Assembly: GCA_026413225.1 (NCBI GenBank) | Contig: CM048552.1 | Coordinates: 48,933,001 to 48,997,000, forward strand | Direction: 5' to 3' | DNA: 64,000 bases | Origin: Otis tarda | Lineage: Eukaryota > Chordata > Aves > Otidiformes > Otididae | Shown: piece by piece, positions 1 through 12,562 of the stretch | Layout: each line of letters begins with the position of its first letter | Numbering within the stretch: position 1 is the first letter of the stretch | The notes under the pieces: model-generated | Told to the model about the DNA's origin: nothing | What the model saw: only the letters and a program-made list of their open reading frames with translations | Databases searched by the model: none | Program-made: the position numbers and the translations under genes

Positions 1-2877
1 CTTGAATTTTGCATTTAAGGTCTTCTTTTTTCCTGTTGTTCTATCTTAAAAATAAATAGATCTGTGAGCCATTGCATGCTAATAAAATAACTACTTAGAT
101 TGCAAATTCTGCAGCTCGGATAAATTTTCATTTTCTTGTACAGAGCTACATAAATAAACTGTGTGGAGAAATTAGTGTAATAAGATTCAGGGAGATCTTG
201 AGGAAGGGAAAGGTGATATTTGTTTACAAAATTTCTAAGTAAACTAATTTTATCTGCTCACACTTATTCTCTCAAATTTTAATGACTCGCATGTTTACAT
301 GCATGTGCCCCCACATATCTAAATGCATATGCCCTAGTGTTCTGGCTGGGATCCCCTGTGTTCAACACAGAAGATAAGGGACAGAAGCTACTGAGTCCTT
401 TTAGTGCCTCTGGGGTTCTTGACAAGTCTTGAAAACTAACCTTTGGACAGGTTTTTATCTCCTTTAAGATTCACCAGCTATTACGGGGCAGTCTTTTTCC
501 TCAGTCTCGGATACTCCGGCATCCATTAATCTTACATTAGGTTGCTGCCCGTTGCCTCCTTTTCTTCATTAGGAATGTGATTTCATGATGGCTAACATGG
601 AAAGAAATGATATATATTGTATTCTACAATTTTATTTCCTGTCTACTGGTGGTAGGATGAAGGATCTTCACCAAGAAGTCATCTGTGCTGGGATGTTATC
701 AGGGTGCAGGACCTTAGATTTTGGTATAAACAACACATTCCTCAGTCTTGTTGCTGGGGTCAGTGTTCTGGAAGTGGTGCAGTCAGGCAGTGTCCTTCAT
801 TATCATTGTAGGTCATTCTTTTAACTCTTTAGGTCTTCTAATTTTTTTAAGATATTTTGCCATTTCTGCTAGGTCTTACACATACAGGCATAAATTTCCA
901 CTCATACTTCAGTCAGACCAACCTTAATATTTAAGTTACAGAGCTCTAGAGTTGTAACCCAGTTCTCTAGAAATTAATGTCTGTGGCTTCTGCTTCGGAA
1001 AATATAGGTAGACTCCGAGATTCTTATAATTAGTCTTAGAAAGAGGAATAGTCTTTTTAAAACCTTGACAGCAGAATATCCTAAAGCTTTTTGTCTCAAA
1101 TGTAACTACGTCATGTCTGATTTTAGCTGAGTAAAAACATTTATGCTGCACAGTGTTGCTACAGAGATTTTACTTACTTATTTTGTTGTCTGAGAATCAA
1201 GAAAGTCCATACAGATGGAGCTAATCTGCATTCCCAGAGTACAAATGAAGTCAGAGTCTCATTCCAGCACTCTATTTGAAATTACAGCTATTATTTCTAA
1301 CATGCTGCTTTGAGGACTATATAATATGTAAGCCTATAGTAGATGCTTTTCTTTGGAACAGTGCTGAAGTTTTGCAAGACATAACATTTCAAAGAGAAAT
1401 ATCTATCACAAAAGGACTGAAAACTAGTCCCAGCTCTTTAGTGAAGATTTCCACCAGAGCTCCTGCTGATCCAAGCCACAATGTAGACATACACAGCCAG
1501 AGAAACAAAGTTGGAGATCACTGACATAATCAGAGTATCTACCAGAAACTTTGTCAGCCCTCAGACCTGTGGTAAGGAGCTGCCTCACTTAGACTCTCAG
1601 AGCTCGCTGTGAAGGAGGGTTCAGGGTCTCAAACATATTCTTTCATGCAGCCCAGGCAAACTGGGCACTACTGGAGCTGAACATGCTTTTGCCTAGATCA
1701 CCACCAGCCTGGCTTTTCCTAAATGCACTGTGATTACTTTGAATCTGAACTACAACCAAACAGTGTTAGAAACATGAACAGAAAGGACCAGATTCACTCC
1801 ACTTCACTTCAGATATTTAATTCAAGTGTCTTATTTAGTAGCTTAGTCTCCTTACACTCCTGATGCAGACAGTGGAGGAAGAATTCCTTCCTGATGGTGG
1901 TTCAGCACACCTATGCTGTGAATCAGCTTCCTGAGATCTTCCTGTCCATCTTCCTTTAGCTGTAAAGGAGACCATATAGAGGCAACTCTATTTTTCCCCA
2001 GACATAAAAGCCAAAGTCTGCTCTTCCTCTCATTTCTGCAGCTTATAATGCAAAGACAGTTCATCTGACTTGATCCAATCCAGTATACACATACAGCCTG
2101 CAGTGATAAAGTGCTTGCAAGCTGCCATATCTCCAGAAGTACAGAAGTTTCTCATAGTTTAGGTTTGTCTTCATAGTGTGGACTGTTATGCTATATAGAA
2201 ATATCTTGTCAGTGTAAGATTAGGTAACATTCAGTGACAGGTTGAGGACATGAATATGGTGCGAGTAAGAAAATGCTATGGACAAAAAAAAATGGTACAA
2301 GTCCTTAAAAATAACAACAATGCTGATAATAGTGTACAGTCCACCAAGTCTTTAAGCATGTAACAAGATAATAGGTTGCATTGAGGAATCTAGGGAAAGA
2401 AATTCAGTGGAGTTTTACTTAGCTAACTCAGGTGTTTGATACATATTGAGCAGCTAAGGATTCAGGCAGAATCCTTAGGCAGGGCTTTACAGTTTATTGA
2501 GCTATCTGTCTCATACTTAAGGCTATTTGTGTAGGAAAAGAGGCATTCCTGCATCTAATTCAAAGGACCCATCTGCTAAATTTGCATAGCTGTTTTACTG
2601 CATTTTAGTTAAGATGAAAACATAGGTGCAAGTTCTCTGTTCATCCAATAGGCAAGAGAGCTGGGAAATGTTATTAGTCTGAGGAGGCTGGCACCCCAAA
2701 AACCTCTGTTCCAGAAGACATCCTAACCAACAAGTGAGAGCCAGAGGCAAGTTTGGACAAGATGCTGAAACAAAGCCAGAATGTACCCAAAAGGAAAAAC
2801 TCATGGCAGGAGAAGGAGAACAAGCCAAAGGAAACATGATTATGAATAATCATAATATGAAAGGAACTGAGACTTCC

Positions 2878-3087
2878 ACTAGACCAGGTCACTCAAAGCC
2901 CCATCCAGCCTGGCCTTGAACACTTATAGGGACACAACTTCTCTGGGCAACCTGTTCCTGGACCTCACCACCCTTATGGTGAATAATTTCTTCCTTATGT
3001 CTAATCTAAATCTACCCTCTTCCAATTTAAAGCCATTACCCCTTGTTCTATCACTACACGCCCTTATCAAAAGTCCCTCACCAATTA
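2878..3087 (-). repeat. CR1 LINE fragment
   Basis: In plus orientation it starts at 'ctagaccaggtcactcaaag' and continues through 'ggccttgaacact' and 'gggcaacctgttcc', typical of the reverse complement of the CR1 ORF2 C-terminal coding region. It lacks the terminal ATTCTATG octamers, so it is truncated at both ends. It resembles the copy at 39206-39812 more than the copy at 4362-5265. Confidence 0.85.
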
Positions 3088-4361
3088 AATGCACATGTTA
3101 TTTAGCTTAACAGTGTTCAGAGAAAATATATAGCCATGGGTACAATTTAGGAATGTGGGGTTTTTTCCTTAAATTTCTGTATCCCACATCAGTAGGGATG
3201 ATGCACATTTCTTCTTTCTGGAAGAAAGCACAAAACTGGAAGTCTGGAGGGAAAAAAAAGTTTAAGTGACCAGGAAAATTGAGGTAGCAAGCATCTAGTG
3301 TAAAAGGTCTATGTAATCTCACTGTGGTGTTTCAGCTGAAGCTTTTCTCACAGGAATTTCAAACATTATGATAGTTACTCCTAAGCAATGAGCCCTAGAC
3401 GGACCAATATAGGTGTTTTTAGATGAGGAAAAACTACTTGTTGAATTTCATTCAGTCTCAGGCAAGAGGAAGGATGCAGTTATTCTGTTCAGCTAAGGTA
3501 GTGGTAACTCATGGCATGTACAGTATCAGAGTTTATGTGCTTCAGAATGTCTTAGCCAGTACCCTTAGTCTTTATAACATTTCAGATAGCTAAGTGGATG
3601 AGACAAGCTCTTCTTAGGTTGTTGTATTAGAATTTAGGAACTAACATGTTATTTCAAATCCTTCCTTTTCACCTTGTGCTATTTGTTTTTTCTATATGAC
3701 AAAATAGTTGAAACATCACTCAGGTATTTTGTGACTACTTTTTAATCCATAGAAATGTTCACCTTTTGTGAAGACAGCTGTACAGAAGCATGTGGAATCA
3801 GTTATGAAGAGAGTGAATGTAAGAGCTGCAGTCAAAGTTTTTCTGAAAAAGCAGAAAAGTTCCTATTTGGGATAAAGCTTCAAATGGTAAATTTAATTAT
3901 CTTATCAACTCTGTGTTTATCTGACTTCTACATTACTTGTACCAATTTGAAAGTTTTTTAAAAAAAATGTATATGACATGTTCTGAAAAGTCATTACATA
4001 TCCACCTTGAACTTTCTTACTTAATCAAATACCTGCCACAAAGACAGAAACAGCAGCATAAGTCTCTCTCAACTCTGCAAAATGACATGAGAAGTTCTTG
4101 TACTAGTGAGACTCATCTTCACATCTATATCATGGCAACAGCAGAGACACTTCATGTGTATGCACACATACAGGTAAGTAAACGTGTGTGTATGACTCAC
4201 GTTCTGAGCTTTGTGCAAGCACTTGAATATCCTATTATGAATTTGATTCAAATTCAACAAGATAATGCAGGCTCAAATATTAGGTGCTTGTTTCTGATTA
4301 TTTTGTGGATCCAACTTCCCAGTGCTCCCCTTCTGTGTACGCAGACTCAGACCAACATGTA

Positions 4362-5265
4362 TTCATAGAATCATAAAATAGAATCATAGAATGGTTAGAG
4401 TTGGAAGGGACCTTCAAAGGTCATCTAGTCCAACCCCCCTGCAAGAAGCAGGGACATCCCTGACTAGATCAGGTTGCTCAGAGCCTCATCCAGCCTGGCC
4501 TTGAACATTTCCAGGGATGGGGCATCCACCACCTCTCTGGGCAACCTTTTCCAGTGCTCTACAACTGTCATTGTAAAAAATTTTTTTCTAATATCTAATC
4601 TAAACCTACCTCCTTCTAGTTTAAACCCATTACCCCTTGTCCTATCACAACAGGCCCTACTGAACAGCCTCTCCCCATCTTTCCTGTAGGCCCCCTTGAG
4701 GTACTGGAAGACCGCTATCAGGTCTCCCCGGAGCCTCCTCTTCTCCACGCTGAACAGCCCCAACTCTCTCAGCCTGTCCTCATAGGAGAGGTGCTCCAGC
4801 CCTCTGATCATCTTTGTGGCCCTCCTCTGGACCCTTTCCAACTGGTCCATGTCCTTCTTATGTTGGGGACTCCAGAACTGGACACAGTACTCCAGGTGGG
4901 GTCTCACCAGGGCAGAGTAGAGGGGCAGAATCACCTCCCTCGACCTGCTGGCCACGCTCCTCTTGATGCAGCCCAGAATGCGGTTGGCCTTCTGGGCCGC
5001 AAGGGCGCATTGCCCACTCATGTTGAGCCTCTCGTCTACCAGCACTCCCAAGTCTTTCTCCTCAGGGCTGCTCTCAATCCATTCTCCGCCCAGCCTGTAT
5101 TTGTGCCTGGGATTGCCATGACCCAGGTGCAGGACCTTGCACTTGGCCTGGTTGAACTTCATGAGGTTGGCATGGGCCCACCTCTCCAGCCTGTCCAGGT
5201 CCCTCTGGATAGCATCCCTCCCTTCCAGCGAGTCGACGGCACCACACAGTTGTTTTGCTGCTCAT
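4362..5265 (-). repeat. CR1 LINE, 5'-truncated, with long open frame for the reverse-transcriptase C-terminal part
   Basis: Non-LTR retrotransposon copy of about 0.9 kb on the minus strand. Its 3' end is at 4362, with degenerate TCATAGAA repeats (reverse of ATTCTATG), the hallmark CR1 terminus. Translation is open from about 5262 to 4464 (232 codons after the first Met at 5162). It shows the CR1 ORF2 tail: [86 protein letters not shown]. The catalytic YADD-type block and the endonuclease are missing through 5' truncation, so it is not autonomous. The intact frame suggests a fairly young insertion. It lies in EPYC intron 2, same strand as the gene. Confidence 0.95.
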
Positions 5266-6660
5266 TCAGTGCCAGGTTAGCTCCCTTGCTTCTCAGCCTC
5301 ACTGACAGCATATCTTATTGAGGAAAATGTTTTTCTGATGCCCCTATGTTTTCACTTCTTATTTTTCTAATTTAGCTTTTCCTACATGAAGGAAATGGAC
5401 TGGTTATGTTTAGCAGGCACTGTAATAAAATTTTGCAATATGATTTTATTAGACATAGTAGTTGATGTACATAGGAATGTCTCTCCACAATTTGTTTTTC
5501 TCACACACTAGTCAAACGAAAGTTTTCGTTTCAAAGAAGGAAAAACTTTGAGCCTTCTGTTTTACCAGTGAGAAGCTTACACAAGAATGCCTTTGTCAGT
5601 CTGTTTGATTGTATCCATTTTAAAGAAGGAAATCTGTCTTTTTATATGTTTACAGAGCAGTTGGGACAATGAAGACTCAGTCTTGACTAGGACCTCTGAA
5701 CTCTATCATGATATAAATATTCATTGGAAATAATACTGAAACTTACTGTGAAGAAAAGGGGCAATACAGCAACTCAGGTCTGTACTGTCATAACTGTCAG
5801 TTTCAGAAGATAAATCCAACACAAAGCTTGTACAAAGCTACAATGACATTCCATTGCGGTCTCTTTCTCCTTTAGGACCTTGGAATTTCTTCCTTGATAA
5901 TAGGTTTTCATTTACATTGCCCTTTTTTACCGTTATCTGTGAAAGAGTTGATACTGTTCTTGCAAAAGTCTCCATATAAATTTTATTTCTGAGTGATATA
6001 TTAATTAAGGTTTTTTCAGTAACAATTGTCCTTTGGATGCAAAGGTTTAGTTAGGTCTTCCATGTCTCACTAACCTGGAAACTTGGAAACCACAGATTTT
6101 ATAGCCCAGATTTGATCCATCTGATATATGACAACACATAGCTTTGATTGAGGATTCGGTACAATTCTCCCAAGTAATTCCCAGCTACAAGTATTTTTCC
6201 CACGCAATTTTTTGCATTTAAAGATATATTCCATGCACAAATATTGAATACAATTAAAAGAATGTAAGAAATGAAACAGATCTGCTGATGTTAGCAGGCA
6301 ATGCCAGATAACTTTCTGATTTCCATTGTTAAGTAACTTTTCAAAAGCTTAAAGTTACTTGGAAATCTATGAGAAAAATAGACAGATTTGAAGTGGAAAA
6401 ATATCAACAACCATTGTCTAGATAAAATGTTCTCAGAAAAATGTTTGCAAGCTGATGATGTGTGTGAGTATATGCATGTATACACTTCATTTTAGGAATA
6501 CATACTTCACAAGGGACAATACTTCCAGAGTATGAGAAGTAGAAAAGAAGTCATGAACTTGGACTCAGTCACTCTTGATTAACTTTATTAAACTGAAATT
6601 TTGGTGCTAAGGCTGAGACAGGTGCCTAGGGTCCATCTAAAGTTATTTGCGGAAGATAGA

Positions 6661-7250
6661 TGTATTTGGTCTGAGTGGGATAGAGTTAACGTTCCCCAGA
6701 GCAGCCCTAGTTTTAGCTAGAATGCCGTTGATAACACACCAGTGTTTTGGCTACTGCTAAGCAGTGCTTACACAACATCAAGGCTGTCTCTCCAACCACC
6801 CCTCCCCACCCCAAGGCTAGTATGCTAGGGGTGGTCAAGAGTTTGGGAGAGGACACAGCTAGGACAACTGACCCAAACTAACCGAAGGTACCATATGGTG
6901 TCATGCTCTGCAATAAAAGCTGGGAGAAAGGAGGTGAGGGAGGCATGGGGGTGGGGAAGTGGGGCAGACTTCATTATTAAGGCATTTGTCTTCCAAAACA
7001 ACTGCTACATGTACTGGGATCCTACTTCCCAGGAAGTGTTTGGACATCGCCTGCTGATGGGAAGTAGAGAATAAATCTCTTTGCTTTACTTTGCTTCAAT
7101 GCACAACCTCTGCTTTTCTTCATTAAACTGCCTTTATGTCAACTCATGACTTTTTAATCTTAATTTCTTCCTCTGTCCCTCTGTGGAGGGGAAGTGAGAA
7201 GGCAGCTTGATGGGCATCTAGCAGCCAGCCAAAGTCAATCCACCACAACA
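6661..7250 (+). mobile_element. Solo LTR of an avian endogenous retrovirus (ERVL-like)
   Basis: A block of about 590 bp bounded by TG (6661) and CA (7250). It starts TGTATTTGGTCTGAGTGGG and ends near CCACCACAACA. It contains a TATA-like CAATAAAAGC (6911-6920) followed by an AATAAA-type signal near 7070 (AGAATAAATCTCTTTGC), and its GC content is above the flanks. This order and wording match a solo LTR family I know from non-galliform bird genomes; the family name was not verified. No internal retroviral genes flank it. I saw no clean target-site duplication. Confidence 0.75.
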
Positions 7251-10084
7251 GACATCCCAAGAGAATGATTTATACTTGTCTTGGAGAATGGTCTTGGAAT
7301 GCGACGTCTAATTTTAGCCAGATAGAATGAGTAGGAGGAATCCCTTCCTAATTACCTCTGAGTCTTTCCTGATTTTAGGGGTTACACATTGAATGAGAGA
7401 TTACAGTACCCAATGGGCAACATTCTGGAAATAATATTCTGACATAGGTGCTTTAGTTTGATTCCTTTAGGATGCACAGGTGCCTAATTCCCACTGAAAT
7501 CACCAGGAGCAACACACTGAAAGTATCTGAAGTCCTACAACCAGGTCTGCTGGACCTGCTGTAAATCAGTTGAACACACAACCTTGGAAAAGTTTATATT
7601 TCTCCAATGAGTCTAAAAATGTGTTAAACAGAATGATTTATATTTGCACATAACTGAATTTTAAATTCTTAAATTGAAGACAGCAACAACAGAAAATGCT
7701 ATTTTATCTTTTTGCCACTATTTCAGAAGGTTAAAAACATGATTCAGAGTTCTCTAAAAGTAAATGCAATCCTTAAATCAGGCCCTAAAGAGTTACTGTA
7801 CACAGGCTAAATCTAATGAAGGCCTGCTGTTTGTCCGAGTCTCTGCGGTATTGCTCATCATTTAAGTTATGCGTAATAAAAACTAACCTGTGACCTTGCA
7901 TAAATACTGGGTTTTACACATAGAGCCACTTGTGTAGTTCACATCTTTACGATAACAGGATTGTAGGGAAGAAAGTCATAACTATGATCAAGAAATCAAA
8001 TGTATTCTGTTTAAAACATGAGTTATTTCAATAATATTCAGTGTGTAAAAGATAACTTGCAAGATTGATATGCATGTCTATAAAAGTTGCTTAATTTCTA
8101 CAGCACTGACTACTCTGAGCTCTCCTGGGTTTAGAGGAATCGTGAATGCTTAGGTTTCTTTTGGGTGGTACATGGTAACAGGAATGTAAGCAAGAAAAAG
8201 ATTTTGGCTGAACATCTAGGAAAAAAAGGCTCTCACAGGGACGTCCATCCATATGCAAAGTAACATTCCTTCCAACTGCTATGATGGATGACCTTCACTT
8301 GATGAATTTTAAGAAGGCTATCTGAAGAACTCAGTAATGGGAGACAATACTGCTCTGGAAAATAAATTTACAAGACAAAATGAAAATACTTTTTGGACTC
8401 TGCCTCCTCCATGCATCCCTAAAGAAAGCAACCTATGATAAAACCTGTGGTATCTTTTCTTGTTGGGTGCAGTATTGATCATCCTGAATTTCCTTTCAGC
8501 AGGAAAAGAACCTCAGGAGCCTTGCCTTATCTCTGTACTTTGCTGAGAAACTTGGAAAGGGATCACTCCATGCTTTAGTATCACAGTACCTCATCAAGAG
8601 AGCACAGCACAGGAGAGTACCAGTCAGCATTCAATGTATTACTAGGAAATCTATTGTTTGAATGAGAAAATCTTGGTAGCAAAGTACACATAAAATAGCC
8701 TCTCCCATTTCTGGGGAGGAAGCCGTTTCTGTAGGACTGATGATAAAGGCTTCATTTTTAAGAGCAAAGAAAGACAGAAACTGTGACTTACTAGTCAATG
8801 TGAAATGAAGAGAGCACAAGCATCTAGTAACTAAAAGTGGAGGTGACTTTATCAGGCAAGAAAGTCCAAATGCATAGAGATGTTACGAGCTTCGATTCTG
8901 CATGGCACAGGGAAGCAGGCCAAAAGCAGAGTAATTTATTCAGGGCAAAGTTCTTCTCAGTTCTTCTTAGATGAGAAAATGTATTTCCTCCAAACTGCAA
9001 GGTTCTGATTTTAGTGAAAACTTTGAGATTATTTTTATCTTTTAATTTCTCCAGTTTTGGGATATATGTATTCTTACATTGTCTCTGTCTTTGGTTTCAA
9101 GGCTGCTATCCAATTTTTATCTCACCTTGATGAAAGACTAGTTCCTGTCCCTCTTGCTGCAATCATGTATCACTCAAAGGCAAATCTTTTCATTAATTAA
9201 ATACTGTTATATGGAAAAGGTACTAAAGTATTATGTGTAATAGTGAAAAACCCCATATTATTATTCCAATGTTATATTTTTCACTCAACTTTTATCGCAC
9301 TCAATCCTGAATCATACAGTGCATATATCATCTTTAGGGAAGTTGTGCCCATGTCTAAGCAGCAGACTAAAATTGAAATTAATGTAACCTTTCAGTAATG
9401 TATAGAAATACAGCAATGTAGGAGGGGAAGGAGGCATTTAAGTTAACAAATTGAGTCCTTTGCTCGTAAAGGTAACACATCTTACTATCTCATACTATAA
9501 CAGAATTTCAACAGTTTTTCTTCAGTAATCTTTCTGACTTTCTTGTTTCTCAATTCAAGTGCTTTCCCTTTTCTTTTTTGCTTCCTTCACCCACTTTCCT
9601 AACAGAAATAGAAACCACTGGCATTTGTGGCCATGTGCCACATGTGCCAATACTTGTATTGCACATGTCTATTACTAGCAGAAGCAACCTCAAAAACCAG
9701 CATTTTACAACTTCATTTAATGGGGGATGTAGGATGTCCTATCTCAGCTGCCTCTGTGCCTTATCCAAACAGATAAATCACAAGGACAATCTCAAACAAA
9801 ATCTGTGGCAATGAAAGGAGACCTGAGGAAACCAGGGCAGCTTTCACCTGCTTTCAAAGACTACCAGAAAAAAAAATAAAAATCAGGAAATATTTTGGGC
9901 ACACTTGTAGATTAGCGAAAATGTGAATAAGCTACAGTGTATTACTAGCACAGAAAACTATTGGTCAATAGCAACCACATGAGTAGATTTGTCTGATAAA
10001 AGTTTTTATGGACAAAAAAGAGCTCATCAGTAGCAACTGCGTTTGTGCACCTTGCAAAGACAGAATAAATTAAGTTCTGATTAC

Positions 10085-10265
10085 CTCTAATTGGTCAGCC
10101 TGTTCATTTTCATCATAGACAAATGGGTGAGGCAGCTCTCCAAGCGGTATGTCATAGAACTCAGAATCATAAATTATAGTATCTGTGATAGGTGCAGCTC
10201 CAACAGACTTGAAGATCAAAAATCCCAGAAAAATATTTACAAAGGTCTGCATTCTGCTTTCTTAT
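10085..10265 (-). CDS. EPYC: Epiphycan (PG-Lb / dermatan sulfate proteoglycan 3), exon 2 with start codon; gene 5' part only
   Basis: Epiphycan is a secreted class III small leucine-rich proteoglycan of growth-plate cartilage, where it helps organise matrix. The exon has a strong acceptor (CTTCCCTTTCAG, exon starts 10265), 13 nt of 5' UTR, ATG at 10252, and 168 coding bases (56 codons) ending in frame at a GAG|GTAAT donor (GT at 10084-10083). The peptide begins with a hydrophobic signal sequence (MQTFVNIFLGFLIF, likely cleaved after SVGA). It continues with APITD and a YDSEFYD motif, matching the acidic, potentially tyrosine-sulfated N-terminus of epiphycan, including the exon end at an acidic DQLE-like position. 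The LRR exons are not in the window and should lie beyond the left edge. Position immediately 5' of KERA on the same strand agrees with conserved cluster order. The protein identity is recalled, not searched. Confidence 0.85.
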
Positions 10266-12391
10266 CTGAAAGGGAAGAAAATGGACAAAATATGGGTAAT
10301 CTGGTATTTGCAAGGAAAATCTAATCTCACAAATACAGTACTTATATGTATGTAAAAATATTTATGATGGATAACTCATATTTATTCATTACGACTCCAT
10401 GATTTATTCTGTTTTGCTTCATGAAGAGTCTCTGGATCCAAGAATTTCTGCAGACTATTTTGGCTATACTAACATCTATATAATTTAGGAAAAATCTATT
10501 GAGTTTTATTGGTATAAAAATAAACTGCCCTTAATGAGAAAGTACCTGAAGAGGTGAAAGAAAGATATATATTAAATCTTTTTCTCCTTTCATGCAACTT
10601 CGTCTATTTCTTCTGCACCTTTTTGAGAAACTAGCCAAAAGCTAAATAATTACATTATTTGTACCCATCACAATAAATAATATTTTGAAACGTGTACAAT
10701 GTAATTTTGTATTTCTCCTCCACCAGGAAAAAAAAAATAGAAAACATAAGGACCTCTTTCTTTGTTATCTCTGGATAAGAATAATCAAAATGTTTTTCAC
10801 TCAGCATTTGTTTTGCCAGAATATCATTTTAATTGGTTGAATAGTGTGGCATAGTTGGAACATCACTTCTGCAAAGGTCTGGGGAGCAAAATAAAAAGTA
10901 ATCTATGTCCTCCATAGCCCTGTAAGTGACAGTACTCTGTGTTCCTTCATTACTCAATCAACACCATTTTTAAAGTATTGAGAAATGGTAGCACAGTACA
11001 GTCACCTGTCCTCCTTGGAGAATAGAATTGTAAAATTGAATTATCACCCATTTAAATGTTCCATATTTTAGTAAAATAGTAAAAAATTCATGCTAGGCTT
11101 GAACATTAGTGTTTATGCATTCCATATTCCTTGTAAGTGATGTATTCACTATTATATTAGATGCTTGACACAAGACTCTATTCAGCATGCTTACACCTTG
11201 ATTGATCTACAGCTCCCACTAATTTCACCAAAAACACAAACAGTGATAATGAGCAATGCATAAGCTCAATAAATTGTACCCCACATGTGATGCATAATGC
11301 ACATATTTAAATATTTCATTTTTAAACTGTAGCTACTTAAAATATACTAAGTATAAGAAATGAGTGAGACATTTTGTTGAACGTGTGTGCTGAGCAACCA
11401 GCTGAATTTTAGCTTCATGAAAAGAGATCTTTATGAAGCTGGTTTAGGCATGAGGATATGAAATTCCTCTGGGGATGTTCAGCAACACAAGGCGTTCATT
11501 TTTCCCTCATTTACTTTATTCAAAAAAACTTTTCAGCTGCTGCTGCAAGAAGCTAGAGTCAGTTGAATTTGTCTTTGAGAAGACTTAGTTGAAATGCACC
11601 TTTCAGTGTCAGCTTCCAATATTACTAAAGGTATTCTACTTTGTTACCAAAAAAAAATGATATAAAACAAAATAAAAATGCAATCAATCTTTGAAATAAA
11701 CTGAAGTGTAGTGGAACTTGGTTTTTTTTCTGTCTTTATATTTTCTACTACCTATTTTTGACAGGACTGGTTTTGGTCTTGCTTTTCTTTTGTGTGTCAT
11801 TTATCCTAGATGATTCAGCTATAAAGGATGTTATCTATTAACCCAAAGTGTAATACTAACATATCTGGTGTAATTTTTCCTCTGAAAAAATAATTCCTAA
11901 ATAAATATTACTGATTATTCAAAATTGTTTCATTTCACGTTGCCTAGAAACAAAAAGTTTTTAAAGAGTATAGGGTTTGATAAGTATTTCATTTTGTGTG
12001 TGTGTATATATATATGTGTAAACACACACACAAAATCAGCAAACACAATTACAATCTCTGTGAAAAAAAAAAATTATTTACCTGTAACTATAGTATCTGC
12101 ACTAACTTTAAGAGTTTGTATGTCTCTGTACTTCCCTTATGTGTAATATATTGGAACACACTGTAATGATATTGGCATCTGCAGCAGCTGTAAGATCAAA
12201 TATTTTGATGAAGATTATGTACTCCTCTCACAGGAAGGAACTAAGACATATCCAGGGAAAAATAAATAGCCTTCTCAATCTGCAACCTTTGAATCAGTAT
12301 TATTCAAGATAAAATAAAACAAATACTATAAAAATATTTCCAGCTTTAAAAATCTAATTAACTGTTCTAAAAGAGAAGTACCAAAACTTAC
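10266..12391 (-). other. EPYC: EPYC intron 1
   Basis: AT-rich sequence between the predicted untranslated exon 1 and the ATG exon, with donor GTAAGT and acceptor pyrimidine tract ending TTTCAG. The only notable content is a GT/AT/AC repeat that forms a perfect inverted repeat (11991-12036). No exon or transposon was recognised in it. Confidence 0.5.
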
Positions 12392-12532
12392 CTTTAGCTT
12401 CCAATCTTTCAAGTGGGATGGAGTTACTCAGAATGCAGAGCCAGTGGTATTAGACCCCGACCAATGGCAGTGGCATTCTGGGGCTGTGGGAGGTGGTACA
12501 GCTTCTACCCTCAACTGGAGACCTCAGCCCAG
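12392..12532 (-). other. EPYC: EPYC exon 1, 5' untranslated (start approximate)
   Basis: Predicted non-coding first exon of epiphycan. Its 3' edge is a good donor (AAAG|GTAAGTTTT, GT at 12391-12390). Its 5' edge is inferred from the TATA box at 12555-12562. SLRP genes of this cluster typically begin with a non-coding exon, and the start codon sits in exon 2, as here. It contains one short upstream ORF of eight codons plus stop (12450-12476, minus). No transcript evidence is available, so the start could move by tens of bases. Confidence 0.55.
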
Positions 12533-12554
12533 GGAGTTTCTTGGACTTCAAACA

Positions 12555-12562
12555 CCTTTATA
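12555..12562 (-). promoter_or_regulatory. EPYC: TATA box of EPYC
   Basis: On the minus strand this reads TATAAAGG, a near-consensus TATA box. It lies about 165 nt upstream of a strong splice donor (AAAG|GTAAG, last exon base 12392), which is the expected arrangement for a short untranslated first exon. A start of transcription about 30 nt downstream, near 12530, is inferred. An AACAAAG/GTTTGTT inverted pair lies 35-48 nt further upstream. Assignment to EPYC rests on the next recognisable downstream exon (ATG exon at 10085-10265). Confidence 0.6.

Larger units (their letters stand above)
1..10084 (-). other. EPYC: EPYC intron 2 (partial, runs off left edge)
   Basis: At least 10 kb of intron follows the epiphycan signal-peptide exon. 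I searched the minus strand for the acidic linker exon, the cysteine-cluster exon and LRR exons and recognised none. It holds a CR1 fragment (about 2878-3087), a larger CR1 (4362-5265) and a solo LTR (6661-7250). The remaining stretches 1-2877, 3088-4361, 5266-6660 and 7251-10084 show only AT-rich sequence with short chance open frames. Confidence 0.6.

Noticed and set aside
3937..4368. 143-codon plus-strand open frame
   Set aside because: Runs into the CR1 3' end and has no recognisable domain; judged a chance frame.
4791..5321. 176-codon plus-strand open frame
   Set aside because: It is the antisense shadow of the CR1 ORF2 frame on the minus strand.
8631..8819. Minus-strand frame containing CVLCYQ, considered as the epiphycan cysteine-cluster exon
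   Set aside because: Residues following the cysteines do not resemble any SLRP cluster or LRR, the spacing does not fit the class III pattern, and suitable splice sites were not found.
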